Shown: positions 11,050-20,909 of the stretch, one piece after another | Numbering within the stretch: the first letter of the stretch is position 1 | Layout: every line of letters starts with the position of its first letter | Source: a candidate division Zixibacteria bacterium HGW-Zixibacteria-1 | GTDB taxonomy: Bacteria; Zixibacteria; MSB-5A5; GN15; PGXB01 | Direction of reading: 5' to 3' | Length of the DNA stretch: 64,000 nucleotides | NCBI GenBank assembly: GCA_002838945.1 | Contig: PGXB01000009.1 | Coordinates: 35,100 to 99,099 of the forward strand | The notes under the pieces: model-generated | Told to the model about the DNA's origin: nothing | The model's input: only the letters and a program-made list of their open reading frames with translations | Databases searched by the model: none | Made by a program: the position numbers and the translations under genes

Positions 11050-11433
11050 ATGTCGGAAAAAAGGGAATTTGTCGGACGGCAGGCCTGCGGCAATTTCAAT
11101 CTGTTCGACCGAAACACCGGCGATTTTATCGGCCGGGTCGTGAATATGTCCATCAACGGCCTGATGCTGGTTTCGGACGAGCCGATTGAAGTGTCGAAAC
11201 TTTTTCCATGTAAAATGGAATTGCCGGAGGAGATTCTTGAAAGCCGGCAACTGGTTTTTGATGCCGAAAGCAAATGGTGCAACAAGAATGCAGCGCTCAA
11301 TTGCTATGAGACCGGTTTCCTGATTCGCAATCTGTCCGATAAGGTCTGTGATATCGTCAGACTGCTGATGCATGAGCACTTTACCGAAAAGTCCGATGCC
11401 GTGAGTACCGCTTCGACAAAAGCGAAAGCATAA
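11050..11433 (+). CDS. PilZ-like domain protein
   Basis: The 127-residue soluble protein is mostly one beta-barrel of PilZ appearance: basic N-terminus KREFVGRQA, then GRVVNMSINGLMLVS containing the N-x-S-x-x-G motif that, with upstream arginines, binds cyclic di-GMP. The arginine motif is off-canonical (R-x4-R rather than R-x3-R), so ligand binding is uncertain. The C-terminus is a short polar tail rich in Ser, Thr and Lys. It is a single-gene unit with GGGG before the ATG. A role as a cyclic di-GMP effector in surface or pilus behaviour is plausible, given the pilin locus 16 kb away, but this is inference. Confidence 0.7.
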   Translation: MSEKREFVGRQACGNFNLFDRNTGDFIGRVVNMSINGLMLVSDEPIEVSKLFPCKMELPEEILESRQLVFDAESKWCNKNAALNCYETGFLIRNLSDKVCDIVRLLMHEHFTEKSDAVSTASTKAKA

Positions 11434-11464
11434 AACCAGATTGTCAATTTTGATAATTTTCTGA

Positions 11465-12685
11465 TCAGAAATCATTAATACTTTCCCGACCGAATCTCTG
11501 AGAAATAATTATATCGAATTCAATTCTCGCCGCGGGGAAAACAGTCCAGATAAATATGAGAAGCGCCGTAATGGCGAAGTTTATTCCGGCCCATTGCCGG
11601 CAGTAGTTGGCGCATTGGCGGTATTCAAAGGTGGGAAATAATAAATATGCCGCCCAGATTCCAGCTGCAATCAGGATGGGAATAAACAGGATTATCAGAG
11701 TTCTTTGCAGGCGGGTCATACTTTTGGCGACATATTCAACTACCGCGCGGATAATAATCAGGACCAACGGGTAAACAAACAGAAACGGGGGAAAGAAGAT
11801 TCTTGTCTCGCGGGCATGTGTGAAGAAGACCGTCATTATTGTATTAAGGGCCAGCATTATAATCGAACTGCAAAACAGGAAGTCGAGGATGGAATTTCTT
11901 TTTGAACCGGCCAGCCTGATCCAGGCTAGAACCACGGCAACCCAGGCAAACCCGAAAGAAATGAAAAATGAAAATATGGAATCGCTTGCCCGCAGTCTGT
12001 TTGCGAAATTGAAATAGATAAAGCCGACACGCTCCGGCTCGGAATCCTGCCATAATATCAGGTAATAAATGCCGCAGATGATTAAGGGGGTCAGCAGATA
12101 AAGCATCTTTTTCCTGAAGGCTGTTTTGCGGCTGAACTGAAAGACGGCCAGGACCACCGCCGGATAAAAAATGGTCGTGGATTCGCGGGCCAGGCAGGCC
12201 AGAATGAAAAAGAATATCCCGGCGGGATTCCTTCCCCGGATCAAATACAAAAATGACAGAATCAGGAAAAGATATACCCAGAAATCATCCCACGTATGGA
12301 CCGGTTCGAAATGTGCGGCCATGATCGAATATGAACTCATCAGCAGGACGACCCCGACATTGGACCATGTTATTTCGAAGCCAAGCTGCTTTAAAAACCG
12401 GTAGAAAACAGGGCCCAGAAATACGGCCAGACCGAATTGAATTATATAAAAAGACTCGCGGTGGGGAAGCCCGGAGATGTTCGATAGCAACAGAATCAGG
12501 TAAGTGGTGAAGAACCTGATTGACATCGGGGGATGATTCAAATGGTAATCCATCTTATTCCGCCAGACTTCGGAATCGGCCGTCATCGGCGAGCCGCATG
12601 ATTTGAGATGGAGGATTAGTGATATAACCAGGAGCACGATAGTTATTGACAGGGGCGGCAGATATTCTTTGGTGGTCTTATTCAT
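11465..12685 (-). CDS. Polytopic membrane protein, glycosyltransferase-like
   Basis: The 406-residue protein has about ten to eleven hydrophobic segments. After the first membrane span it carries an acidic periplasmic loop with TADSEVW and HLNHPPMSIRFFTTY. Such a loop with acidic residues and a conserved His-Pro-Pro resembles GT-C fold enzymes that use polyprenyl-phosphate sugars (PMT/ArnT type), but it is too divergent to name. A second loop has RAS and a cluster of aromatic residues. The ATG at 12685 was preferred to a TTG at 12730, which would add 15 non-hydrophobic residues; neither has a good ribosome site. It is convergent with the PilZ-like gene. Confidence 0.6.
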   Translation of the reverse strand: MNKTTKEYLPPLSITIVLLVISLILHLKSCGSPMTADSEVWRNKMDYHLNHPPMSIRFFTTYLILLLSNISGLPHRESFYIIQFGLAVFLGPVFYRFLKQLGFEITWSNVGVVLLMSSYSIMAAHFEPVHTWDDFWVYLFLILSFLYLIRGRNPAGIFFFILACLARESTTIFYPAVVLAVFQFSRKTAFRKKMLYLLTPLIICGIYYLILWQDSEPERVGFIYFNFANRLRASDSIFSFFISFGFAWVAVVLAWIRLAGSKRNSILDFLFCSSIIMLALNTIMTVFFTHARETRIFFPPFLFVYPLVLIIIRAVVEYVAKSMTRLQRTLIILFIPILIAAGIWAAYLLFPTFEYRQCANYCRQWAGINFAITALLIFIWTVFPAARIEFDIIISQRFGRESINDF

Positions 12686-12945
12686 AAATTTTGTCGTAAG
12701 ATAATGCCATATTGAGCCATATAAGGCCAAAAAGGGATTAAAATCAAGAAGATTTCAGTCTCAGTATTCGATTGTTCAATCGGCCCATATTTTTGCCAAA
12801 GACCGGCCCCTTCCGGCGCCGTATAATCTGCAATAAGTTAATGCAAATTAACAGCTTGAGTGTTATAAATTAGGTTTCTAATGGGGCTTGATTTTTCCCG
12901 TTAAACTTATTAAATTGTTAAGTTAATTAATAACCGGAGTGTGCT

Positions 12946-14619
12946 GTGTTTGATAAAGAATTTCTTGAAGAAAACGAAAAAAAAATGAAAAAATGGGATG
13001 CGGAGGCGGAAAAAATCCGCTCCAAGAAGTCTCATCCGCGTTTTATCACTGTTTCCGGCGAAGAAGTTAATGAGCTTTACACCCCGGCCGATGTGGACAG
13101 CGATAAATATTTTGAGAAAATAAGCTATCCCGGCCAATATCCCTACACCAGAGGCGTCCATCACACCATGTATCGCGGCCGGCTCTGGACCATGCGCCAG
13201 TTTTCGGGCATGGGAACGCCGAAACAGACCAATGAGCGTTATCATTACCTGCTGAAGAATGGTCAAACCGGGCTTTCGGTGGCGTTTGACCTGCCGACTT
13301 TGATGGGCTATGACTCCGATCATCCTCGCTCATTGGGCGAAGTCGGCAAGTGCGGAGTGGCGGTTGATTCGCTGGCCGACATGGAACTTATCTTCAAAGG
13401 GATTAATCTGGGCGAAGTGTCCACTTCGATGACCATCAACGCCCCGGCCTCGGTGCTTCTGGCCATGTACCTGGCCGTGGCGGAGAAACAGGGCATACCG
13501 TTTAACAAACTCCGCGGTACCCTCCAAAATGACATCTTGAAAGAATATATCGCTCAAAAAGAGTGGATTTATCCGCCGGAACCATCGATTCGGCTGATCA
13601 CCGACCTGATGGCCTTCTGCACCGACCATGTGCCGCAGTGGAACACTATTTCTATCTCCGGTTATCATATCCGCGAGGCGGGCTCCACCGCTGCTCAAGA
13701 GCTGGCCTTTACACTGGCCGACGGCTTTACCTATATCGAAGCGGCCATGAAGACCGGACAGGATGTCGATGCTTTTGCACCACGGTTGTCGTTCTTTTTC
13801 AATGCCCACCAGGATTTTTTCGAAGAAATCGCCAAATACCGCGCGGCGCGGCGAATTTTTGCCCGCCGTATGAAAGAGAAATACAAGGCCAAAAGCGAGC
13901 GCTCGTGGCTGTTGCGTTTTCATACCCAGACCGCCGGATGTTCGCTGACCGCCCAGCAGCCGGAGAACAACATTGTCCGAACCGCTCTTGAGGCGCTCTC
14001 GGGTGTGCTCGGCGGAACGCAATCATTGCACACCAACTCGATGGATGAGACCATGGCGCTGCCGTCGGAAAAAGCGGTATTGATTGCTCTGCGGACTCAG
14101 CAGGTGATAGCGCACGAAACCGGCGTGGCCAATACGATCGATCCGCTGGCGGGATCGTATTTTGTCGAAGCGATGACCGACAAGATCGAGGCCGATGCCG
14201 AGAAATACCTTGATGAGATCGAACGGCGAGGCGGTGTGGTCAATTGTATCGAAGAGGGATTCCTCCAGCGCGAGATTGCCAAGGCGGCTTACCGCTACCA
14301 GAAAGAGATCGAGAGAAAAGAGCGGATTATTGTCGGGATCAATGATTATGTAATGGATGATGAGAAGATCGATATCCCGATTTTGAGAATCGATGAATCA
14401 GTCGAGAAAGAGCAGAGCGCTTTTGTCAAAAAGATTCGCAAGGACCGCGATAACGACAAAGTAAAACGGACACTCGAGGAACTTCAGACCGCGGCCAAAG
14501 GCAGCGGCAACACACTGAAGGCGATGCTTGACTGTGTCAGAGTGTATGCGACCGAAGGCGAGATATGCGATGCTTTGAAGCCGTTATTCGGCGAGTATAT
14601 CGAACCTCCGGTGATATAG
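12946..14619 (+). CDS. icmA: Acyl-CoA mutase large subunit, isobutyryl-CoA mutase-like
   Basis: This 557-residue adenosylcobalamin-dependent acyl-CoA mutase large subunit is a TIM barrel without its own B12 domain. Against Propionibacterium methylmalonyl-CoA mutase, the position of Tyr89 is Phe86 here (TMRQF) and that of Arg207 is Gln204 (YIAQKEW). The spacing of 118 residues is preserved, and His241 (SISGYH) matches His244. The Phe/Gln pair is the known signature of isobutyryl-CoA mutase, which interconverts isobutyryl- and n-butyryl-CoA, whereas Tyr/Arg marks methylmalonyl-CoA mutase. The matching B12 subunit is the next gene. The start is a GTG behind CGGAG. The N-terminus has an extra charged helix of about 35 residues. 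Substrate is inferred from residues, not measured. Confidence 0.88.
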   Translation: MFDKEFLEENEKKMKKWDAEAEKIRSKKSHPRFITVSGEEVNELYTPADVDSDKYFEKISYPGQYPYTRGVHHTMYRGRLWTMRQFSGMGTPKQTNERYHYLLKNGQTGLSVAFDLPTLMGYDSDHPRSLGEVGKCGVAVDSLADMELIFKGINLGEVSTSMTINAPASVLLAMYLAVAEKQGIPFNKLRGTLQNDILKEYIAQKEWIYPPEPSIRLITDLMAFCTDHVPQWNTISISGYHIREAGSTAAQELAFTLADGFTYIEAAMKTGQDVDAFAPRLSFFFNAHQDFFEEIAKYRAARRIFARRMKEKYKAKSERSWLLRFHTQTAGCSLTAQQPENNIVRTALEALSGVLGGTQSLHTNSMDETMALPSEKAVLIALRTQQVIAHETGVANTIDPLAGSYFVEAMTDKIEADAEKYLDEIERRGGVVNCIEEGFLQREIAKAAYRYQKEIERKERIIVGINDYVMDDEKIDIPILRIDESVEKEQSAFVKKIRKDRDNDKVKRTLEELQTAAKGSGNTLKAMLDCVRVYATEGEICDALKPLFGEYIEPPVI

Positions 14620-14666
14620 ATAAATATTCAACAATAATCGTTAACTCTTAGAATAAGATAAAGACT

Positions 14667-15086
14667 ATGCCAGACAAAATAAGAATACTGCTTGCCAAGC
14701 CGGGTCTTGACGGACATGACCGCGGTATCAAAGTGATCGCGGCCGCGTTCCGGGATGCCGGATTCGAAGTTATCTATTCCGGGTTGCGCCAAACCCCGGA
14801 CATGATTGTCAACGCCGCGATTCAGGAAGATGTCGATGCCATCGGGGTGTCGATACTTTCGGGCGCGCACATGACCCTTTTCCCGGCGATCCTTAAGCTG
14901 CTCAAGGAAAAGAAGGCCGAAAATATTATTCTATTCGGCGGCGGGATTGTCCCGGACGACGACATCGCCGCGCTCGAGAAGATCGGGGTAGCCAGACTAT
15001 TCACCCCGGGAGCGACGACCGATGAAGCGATCGAGTACGTCAAACAAGCGGTCGGTTCAAAGAAAAAAGATGAAAAAATAATGTAG
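14667..15086 (+). CDS. icmB: B12-binding small subunit of acyl-CoA mutase
   Basis: This 139-residue Rossmann-like cobalamin-binding domain matches the C-terminal part of one-chain methylmalonyl-CoA mutases. The lower-ligand motif D-x-H-x-x-G is seen in PGLDGHDRG (about 13-21), with [10 protein letters not shown] (Ser of the nucleotide loop) and [11 protein letters not shown] (the GG motif) further on. It lies 47 bases after the isobutyryl-type large subunit and is the only B12 subunit in the operon. It may therefore serve both that subunit and the methylmalonyl-type one at 21429. No strong ribosome site is seen. The symbol is given by analogy with IcmA/IcmB pairs. Confidence 0.92.
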   Translation: MPDKIRILLAKPGLDGHDRGIKVIAAAFRDAGFEVIYSGLRQTPDMIVNAAIQEDVDAIGVSILSGAHMTLFPAILKLLKEKKAENIILFGGGIVPDDDIAALEKIGVARLFTPGATTDEAIEYVKQAVGSKKKDEKIM

Positions 15087-15147
15087 TTTCATTCTCGCAG
15101 ATAGAGATTATAGGATTGTATAAATAGCTAAATTTTCAGGAGGAAGA

Positions 15148-16293
15148 ATGCCTTATAACATTGATCCAAAACAGCAGGCAGTGCGCGACCGCGTCAAACT
15201 ATTCGCGGAGAAAGAAATTCTGCCTGTTTATCGGGAACTGGACCGGAAAAAAGAAGAATTCCCCAGAGCGTACTACAAGAAGCTGGCCGATGCCGGTCTG
15301 GTCGGTTTTGCCATGCCCAAAGAATACGGCGGCGGCGGCTTTTCCAATATCGAATATACCACACTGGTCGAAGAGCTGTGCTACTATGATGCCCCGACCG
15401 GGCTCCTGGCGGCCGTTCCGGAACTGGCCGCTTATCCGATTTATACCTTCGGCAGTGAAGAGCAAAAAAAGAAATATGTCCCGAAATGCGCTTCCGGTGA
15501 AATCATCCCGGCATTTGTCCTGACCGAGCGCAACGCCGGCTCGGATGCCGCCAACCAGCAGACGACGGCGGTCATCGACGGCGATCATTTTGTCATCAAC
15601 GGCGAGAAAATATTCATCATGCATGGTGATGCCGCCGACCTGGCCGTTCTGTTTTGCCGTATCGGTGCGGCGGACGAAGGACGTCCGAAAGTTTCGACCA
15701 TTCTGGTCGAGACCAATACCCCCGGCTGGAAGGGTTTTACCCTCCAGCACAAGATGGGTATGCGCGCCGCCACCACCGGCCGTATCGAGCTGAAAAATGT
15801 CCGGGTTCCAGTCACCCAGCAGCTTGGCGAAACCGGTAAAGGTTTCAAATATGCCATGAACACGCTCGACGGCGCCCGTATCGGTGTTGCCGCGCAGGGT
15901 GTCGGTATGTCCCAGCGGGCGCTCGATGAATCAATTAAATACGCCAAGGAAAGACAGGCTTTCGGCGCGCCGATCGCCAAATTGCAGGCGATTCAGTGGA
16001 TGATTGCCGAGATGTCGACTCAGCTCGAGGCGGCCCGCCTGATGACTTATAAAGCGGCTCTGCTGCAGGATAATGGCGAGCGGTTCAGCTTTGAAGCGGC
16101 CCAGGCCAAGATGTTTGCGACCGAGGTCGCACGGTTCTGTGTCGATCGCGCCATGCAGATTCATGCCGGATACGGTTATATCGGCGAGTTCTCGATTATC
16201 GAAAAGCTGTATCGCGATCAGCGCGTCACCGAGATCTATGAAGGAACCAACGAGGTCCAACGCCTGGTTATTGCAGGCACTTTATTGAGATAA
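15148..16293 (+). CDS. Acyl-CoA dehydrogenase
   Basis: The 381-residue flavoprotein of the short/medium-chain class would oxidise acyl-CoA to 2-enoyl-CoA and pass electrons to ETF. Evidence includes LTERNAGSDAA, GEKIFIMHGD (FAD-binding strands), KERQAFGAPIAKLQAIQWM, QIHAGYGYIGEFSIIEKLYRDQRV and YEGTNEVQRLVIAG, which holds the usual catalytic Glu. Strong site AGGAGG precedes the ATG. Its place right after the isobutyryl-type mutase pair suggests a butyryl- or isobutyryl-CoA substrate; this is inferred from context. Its TAA overlaps the next ATG (TAATG). Confidence 0.93.
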   Translation: MPYNIDPKQQAVRDRVKLFAEKEILPVYRELDRKKEEFPRAYYKKLADAGLVGFAMPKEYGGGGFSNIEYTTLVEELCYYDAPTGLLAAVPELAAYPIYTFGSEEQKKKYVPKCASGEIIPAFVLTERNAGSDAANQQTTAVIDGDHFVINGEKIFIMHGDAADLAVLFCRIGAADEGRPKVSTILVETNTPGWKGFTLQHKMGMRAATTGRIELKNVRVPVTQQLGETGKGFKYAMNTLDGARIGVAAQGVGMSQRALDESIKYAKERQAFGAPIAKLQAIQWMIAEMSTQLEAARLMTYKAALLQDNGERFSFEAAQAKMFATEVARFCVDRAMQIHAGYGYIGEFSIIEKLYRDQRVTEIYEGTNEVQRLVIAGTLLR

Positions 16294-17126
16294 TGAAATT
16301 CGGTTCTTTTGAAATAGTACCCTTCGTCGAGCAGTCTTTCAGGCTCGACGGAGGGTCAATGTTTGGGGTGATTCCCAAAAAAATCTGGAGCAGACTGGTT
16401 CCGGTCGATGCTGACAACCTGGTTTCGATGACGGCCAACCTGTTTGTTCTCAGGACCGGCGACATGAATATTCTTCTCGACACCGGCCTGGGCGACTGCC
16501 TGACCGATGGTGAGAAGAAAATTTATGCCGCTTCGGGCGACACCAATATCGAGCGCGGTTTGAAAGAAATCGGCCTGACGCCGGATGATATCGACCTGGT
16601 ATTTTTGAGCCATCTTCATACCGACCATGCGGGAGGCTCAGTCAAAAATTCCGACGGTACGTACATCACGCGATTTAAAAAGGCAAAATATCTGGTTCAA
16701 GAAACCGAGTGGCGAGATGCCGTTAATCCGAACGAACGTACCGCCGCGGTGTATATACCGGAAAGACTGGAAATATTGGAAAAATCGGGGCAATTGGAAT
16801 TGATCGACGGCGATTATGAAATAAGGCTGGGAGTGAAGGTGTTTCTCACCGGCGGCCATACGCCGGGGCATCAGGTGATCGAGGCGACATCGGGCGATAT
16901 GATGGTGGTTTACTATGCCGATATTATGCCGTCGTCACATCATGTCAGGGTCCCTTATGTGGCGGCGGTTGACCTCGATCCGGTAAAGACGATGGAGGTC
17001 AAACGGGCCCTGCTGGAAAGATTGATCGATCATAAGCACGCCATTGTCTTTGACCATGACATCGATATAAAAGTGGGATCATTGAGCCGTGACGGGAAAA
17101 AGATTATTGTAAATAAAATCGAATAG
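16293..17126 (+). CDS. Metallo-beta-lactamase-fold hydrolase
   Basis: The 277-residue protein has the zinc motif SHLHTDHAGG (H-x-H-x-D-H, about residues 107-116), a further metal His in TGGHTPGHQ and the distal FDHDID. The strand IVPFVEQSFRLDGGSMFG at the N-terminus is typical of quorum-quenching lactonase-like or esterase-like members of this superfamily. In an acyl-CoA operon, a thioesterase or related hydrolase role is possible, but nothing in the sequence fixes the substrate. Translation is coupled to the acyl-CoA dehydrogenase by a one-base overlap. Confidence 0.85.
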   Translation: MKFGSFEIVPFVEQSFRLDGGSMFGVIPKKIWSRLVPVDADNLVSMTANLFVLRTGDMNILLDTGLGDCLTDGEKKIYAASGDTNIERGLKEIGLTPDDIDLVFLSHLHTDHAGGSVKNSDGTYITRFKKAKYLVQETEWRDAVNPNERTAAVYIPERLEILEKSGQLELIDGDYEIRLGVKVFLTGGHTPGHQVIEATSGDMMVVYYADIMPSSHHVRVPYVAAVDLDPVKTMEVKRALLERLIDHKHAIVFDHDIDIKVGSLSRDGKKIIVNKIE

Positions 17127-17169
17127 ATGGTACGACTTTGGGGGCAGGCTTTAACCGGGTGGAATAATT

Positions 17170-18720
17170 ATGGAACTTAAAGAGAAATTGGAAAAGCTTG
17201 AGGAAATGCGCCGTGAGGCGCAGCTCGGGGGCGGACAAAGCAAAGTCGATGCCCAGCATGAAAAGGGCAAGCTGACCGCCCGGGAACGGCTGGAACTTCT
17301 GCTGGACAAGAATTCCTTCGAGGAATTCGATATGTTCGTGACCCACCGCAGCCATGATTTCGGTCTGGAGAAACTCAAGATACTGGGTGATGGTGTCGTC
17401 ACCGGTTGCGGTACTATCGAGGGCCGTAAGGTTTTTGTCTTTTCGCAGGATTTTACTGTCTTCGGCGGCTCCATGTCGCTGGCCAACTCGCAGAAAATCT
17501 GCAAAATCATGGATATGGCCATGAAAGTCGGGGCGCCGGTTATCGGGCTGAATGACTCCGGCGGGGCGCGAATTCAGGAAGGTGTCGTTTCACTCGGCGG
17601 CTATGCCGATATTTTTCTGCGCAATACGCTCGCTTCGGGGGTTGTCCCTCAAATTTCGGTTATTCTCGGCCCGTGCGCCGGAGGCGCGGTGTACAGTCCG
17701 GCCATCACCGACTTTACCTTAATGGTCAAGAAGACTTCATACATGTTCGTCACCGGCCCCAATGTGGTCAAGACAGTGACGCATGAGCAGGTGACATCCG
17801 AAGAGCTCGGCGGAGCCGACACGCATGCCTCCAAATCGGGCGTGGCGCATTTCGCCTGCCAGAACGAGGCCGATGCCATTGCCTGCCTGAGAAAGCTGCT
17901 GAGTTATATTCCGCAGAATAATCTCGAGGATCCGCCCTTTGTCGAGACGGCCGATTCATTCGACCGCATGGATGAGGCGTTGAATACTATCGTGCCGGAT
18001 AATCCCAATAAATCATATGATATAAAAGATGTCATCACGCGAATCATGGACGACCGCCAGTTTTTCGAGGTGCATGCCGATTTTGCCATGAATATCGTGG
18101 TCGGATTCGCCCGGCTGGGCGGTCATTCGATCGGAATCATCGCCAATCAACCGGCGGTGCTGGCGGGATGCCTGGATATTAATTCCTCGATGAAGGCGGC
18201 GAGATTTATCAGGTTCTGCGATGCTTTTAATATTCCGATTCTGACTTTCGAGGATGTTCCCGGCTTTTTGCCCGGCACCGATCAGGAGCACGGCGGGATT
18301 ATCAAGCATGGTGCAAAATTATTGTACGCCTACTGCGAGGCGACCGTGCCGAAAGTGACGGTTATCACGCGCAAGGCATACGGCGGGGCCTATGATGTCA
18401 TGAATTCGAAACATATTCGCGGCGACATGAACTATGCCTGGCCGACCGCCGAGATCGCCGTGATGGGGCCGAAAGGGGCGGTGGAGATCATCTTCAAGAA
18501 AGAAATCGCCGCATCGAAGAATCCGGAAGAGGCGGTCGAGCAAAAGACCGAGGAATTCCGCGATAAATTCGCCAATCCCTTCATTGCCGCCGGACGGGGC
18601 TATCTGGATGATATCATTGAACCAAAAACCACGCGGCCGAGACTGATACGCGCCTTTGAAATGCTCTCATCGAAGAAAGACACCAACCCGGCCAAGAAAC
18701 ACGGGAATATACCGTTGTAG
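17170..18720 (+). CDS. pccB: Propionyl-CoA (acyl-CoA) carboxylase, carboxyltransferase subunit
   Basis: At 516 residues this is a full crotonase-fold carboxyltransferase of the PccB/MmdA family. It moves carboxyl from biotin to propionyl-CoA, giving (S)-methylmalonyl-CoA. Recognisable blocks are [19 protein letters not shown] near the start, [23 protein letters not shown] (first oxyanion hole), [25 protein letters not shown], and in the C-terminal half [17 protein letters not shown] and [10 protein letters not shown]. Its partners are the biotin carboxylase (19376) and biotin carrier (20910), separated from it by the foreign-looking gene at 18733. The combination with epimerase and mutase points to propionyl-CoA rather than acetyl-CoA. 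Confidence 0.94.
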   Translation: MELKEKLEKLEEMRREAQLGGGQSKVDAQHEKGKLTARERLELLLDKNSFEEFDMFVTHRSHDFGLEKLKILGDGVVTGCGTIEGRKVFVFSQDFTVFGGSMSLANSQKICKIMDMAMKVGAPVIGLNDSGGARIQEGVVSLGGYADIFLRNTLASGVVPQISVILGPCAGGAVYSPAITDFTLMVKKTSYMFVTGPNVVKTVTHEQVTSEELGGADTHASKSGVAHFACQNEADAIACLRKLLSYIPQNNLEDPPFVETADSFDRMDEALNTIVPDNPNKSYDIKDVITRIMDDRQFFEVHADFAMNIVVGFARLGGHSIGIIANQPAVLAGCLDINSSMKAARFIRFCDAFNIPILTFEDVPGFLPGTDQEHGGIIKHGAKLLYAYCEATVPKVTVITRKAYGGAYDVMNSKHIRGDMNYAWPTAEIAVMGPKGAVEIIFKKEIAASKNPEEAVEQKTEEFRDKFANPFIAAGRGYLDDIIEPKTTRPRLIRAFEMLSSKKDTNPAKKHGNIPL

Positions 18721-18732
18721 AGACTTATAATA

Positions 18733-19332
18733 ATGGTTAATAACCCTGTAAAATTAAGAAATAAGCTGCTTAGTAGCATAAACAATATCATTTGTGATTT
18801 CCAGGAAAATCCTTATTCATATTTGTATGAGCGGGATATACAATGTGCCCTATTTGCGGAAATGAGAAAAGAAATCAGTCAAATGGTTTCAGTTCCTGGA
18901 ATTAATGAGAAGAAATACCTTCTTAATTTAATTTATTCCGAATATGCCTGCAAAGGACACAAAGAAAGAATAGACCTCGTTTGCCTGAATCCTGACAAGC
19001 TGGCTGATGCCGAGCGCCAACAACATAAAAAAGAAGATACATTTATTTATGGGTTACCAATTTTGGCAGCAATAGAAATTAAGTATATAGCAATGGGCTA
19101 TTTCAATAAAGGCATTGATATTTCTTTTCAGGACTATGATAAGTTGCACAAAATGGGTGAACCCGAAACAATGGGAAATAAATTGGCTTTATGTTTCCGA
19201 CAGAAGGATGCGGAAAATAGTGTTTTTATTACAGAAGACTTTAAGCAAAGTAATAATTTGGATATTGTTTGTGATCTAAATGGTGTTTATGCAATTACTC
19301 CCAAGAGGATAATTAAGGTCACGAAGAACTAA
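18733..19332 (+). CDS. Unknown AT-rich protein with PD-(D/E)XK nuclease-like motif
   Basis: This 199-residue protein lies between two carboxylase subunit genes and is visibly richer in A and T than either. I do not recognise a family. An early helix carries YERDIQCAL (Glu33), then RIDLVCL (Asp81) and AAIEIKY (Glu115 and Lys117). This E...D...E-x-K order with hydrophobic strands around it is the pattern of the PD-(D/E)XK nuclease-like fold. A downstream helix, FQDYDKL, would fit too. The remainder ends in a strand-rich part. There is no good ribosome site, only 12 bases follow pccB, and it has the look of a later insertion. A nuclease-like role is a hypothesis only. Confidence 0.6.
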   Translation: MVNNPVKLRNKLLSSINNIICDFQENPYSYLYERDIQCALFAEMRKEISQMVSVPGINEKKYLLNLIYSEYACKGHKERIDLVCLNPDKLADAERQQHKKEDTFIYGLPILAAIEIKYIAMGYFNKGIDISFQDYDKLHKMGEPETMGNKLALCFRQKDAENSVFITEDFKQSNNLDIVCDLNGVYAITPKRIIKVTKN

Positions 19333-19375
19333 AGACCAAATTTTCATGATGAAATGAATAGATTAAATTTGTAAT

Positions 19376-20905
19376 ATGGAACGGATTGCCAAAAAGATAC
19401 TAGTTGCCAACAGGGGCGAGATTGCCATCAGGGTCATCCGCGCCTGTAGTGATGCCGGAATCAGATCGGTTGCGATTTATTCCGACTGCGATAAGACCGC
19501 GTTTCATGTGCGGCTGGCTGATGAAGCGTACTATGTCGGCCCATCGCCATCGCGAGAAAGCTACCTGAACCAGAAGAAAATAATCGAAGTCGCCAAAAAG
19601 GCGAATGTCAAAGCGATTCATCCCGGCTATGGTTTTCTTGCCGAAAACGCCGAATTCGCGAGGTTGTGTGAAAAAGAAGGCCTTATTTTTATCGGACCGA
19701 AATCAGACACGATTGCACTGCTGGGCGACAAATTGGAAGCGCGCAAGATGGCGGTCAAAGCGGGACTGCCGGTTGTTCCCGGGACCGAATTCGATATAAA
19801 AGAAATTTCGGTCGTCAAGGAGATGGCCTCCGAGATCGGTTACCCGGTGCTGATCAAGGCGGCGGCCGGAGGCGGCGGCAAAGGGATGCGGATAGTGCAA
19901 TCCGAAGAGAGCCTGACCGAGTCGCTCGAATCGGCCATCCGTGAAGCGGGGTCGGCCTTCGGTGACGGGCGCGTCTATCTGGAAAAATATCTCGAAAAAC
20001 CGCGGCATATTGAAATACAAATTTTGACCGATTCGCACGGCAATGCAGTGTATCTCGGCGAGCGTGAGTGTTCCATACAGCGTCGGCACCAGAAAGTCAT
20101 CGAGGAATCGCCGTCACCGATTATGAGTGAGGAACTCCGGAAGCAGATGGGTGAGGCGGCGGTCAATATCGCGCGCGAATCGGGTTATCTTGGCGCCGGA
20201 ACGGTCGAATTCCTGGTCGATCAGGAACTCAATTTTTATTTTCTCGAGGTCAATACCCGCCTGCAGGTGGAGCATCCGGTAACCGAAATGGTGACCGGGG
20301 TCGATCTGGTACGCGAGCAGATCCGGATCGCCGAGGGGCGGCCGATGACCTTCACGCAGGAAAGCATCAGCACGCGCGGCCATGCCATCGAGTGCCGTAT
20401 TTACGCCGAGGACCCGCATCAGAATTTCATGCCGTCGACCGGCACCATCACCGAGTATCGTGAGCCGTCCGGGCCGGGTATCCGGGTCGATTCCGGTGTC
20501 GTGGCCGGATCGGAGATTCCGATGTTCTATGACCCGATTATTTCCAAATTGATAGTCTGGGGCCGGGACCGCAAGGAGGCCATCGACAGGATGCGCCGGG
20601 CGCTGTCCGAGTACCGCATTTCGGGCGTGCATACAACCATTGGATTCGGCTGTTCGGTGATGCGTTCGCCGCGGTTTCATATGGGCGACTATGCCACGGA
20701 TTTTATCGATGTCGAATTTCCCGACCGCATTTTCGAGTGCGCCGAGGCCGACCAGGCCGAAAAAGCGGCGATTGCGGCAGTCATTTATGAATATATCAAC
20801 CGGCAGAAAGTGCAAACGACCTTCAAAAAAAGGCTGGAGTGTCGGAGTAACTGGGTGCATTATCATCGCCGGGAAGGTGTCAAAGGATTAAGCAAGATTA
20901 AATAG
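19376..20905 (+). CDS. pccA: Biotin carboxylase subunit of acyl-CoA carboxylase
   Basis: The 509-residue ATP-grasp enzyme carboxylates biotin with bicarbonate and ATP. It shows KILVANRGEIAIRVIRAC at the start, HPGYGFLAENAEFA, the glycine-rich ATP loop GGGGKGMRIV near residue 163, LGERECSIQRRHQKVIEE, EVNTRLQVEHPVTEMV (catalytic) and the C-terminal SGVHTTIGFGCSV region. The biotin carrier is a separate protein four bases downstream, as in split propionyl/acetyl-CoA carboxylases. The symbol is by function in context; AccC-like is an equally good structural label. Confidence 0.93.
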   Translation: MERIAKKILVANRGEIAIRVIRACSDAGIRSVAIYSDCDKTAFHVRLADEAYYVGPSPSRESYLNQKKIIEVAKKANVKAIHPGYGFLAENAEFARLCEKEGLIFIGPKSDTIALLGDKLEARKMAVKAGLPVVPGTEFDIKEISVVKEMASEIGYPVLIKAAAGGGGKGMRIVQSEESLTESLESAIREAGSAFGDGRVYLEKYLEKPRHIEIQILTDSHGNAVYLGERECSIQRRHQKVIEESPSPIMSEELRKQMGEAAVNIARESGYLGAGTVEFLVDQELNFYFLEVNTRLQVEHPVTEMVTGVDLVREQIRIAEGRPMTFTQESISTRGHAIECRIYAEDPHQNFMPSTGTITEYREPSGPGIRVDSGVVAGSEIPMFYDPIISKLIVWGRDRKEAIDRMRRALSEYRISGVHTTIGFGCSVMRSPRFHMGDYATDFIDVEFPDRIFECAEADQAEKAAIAAVIYEYINRQKVQTTFKKRLECRSNWVHYHRREGVKGLSKIK

Positions 20906-20909
20906 AACC

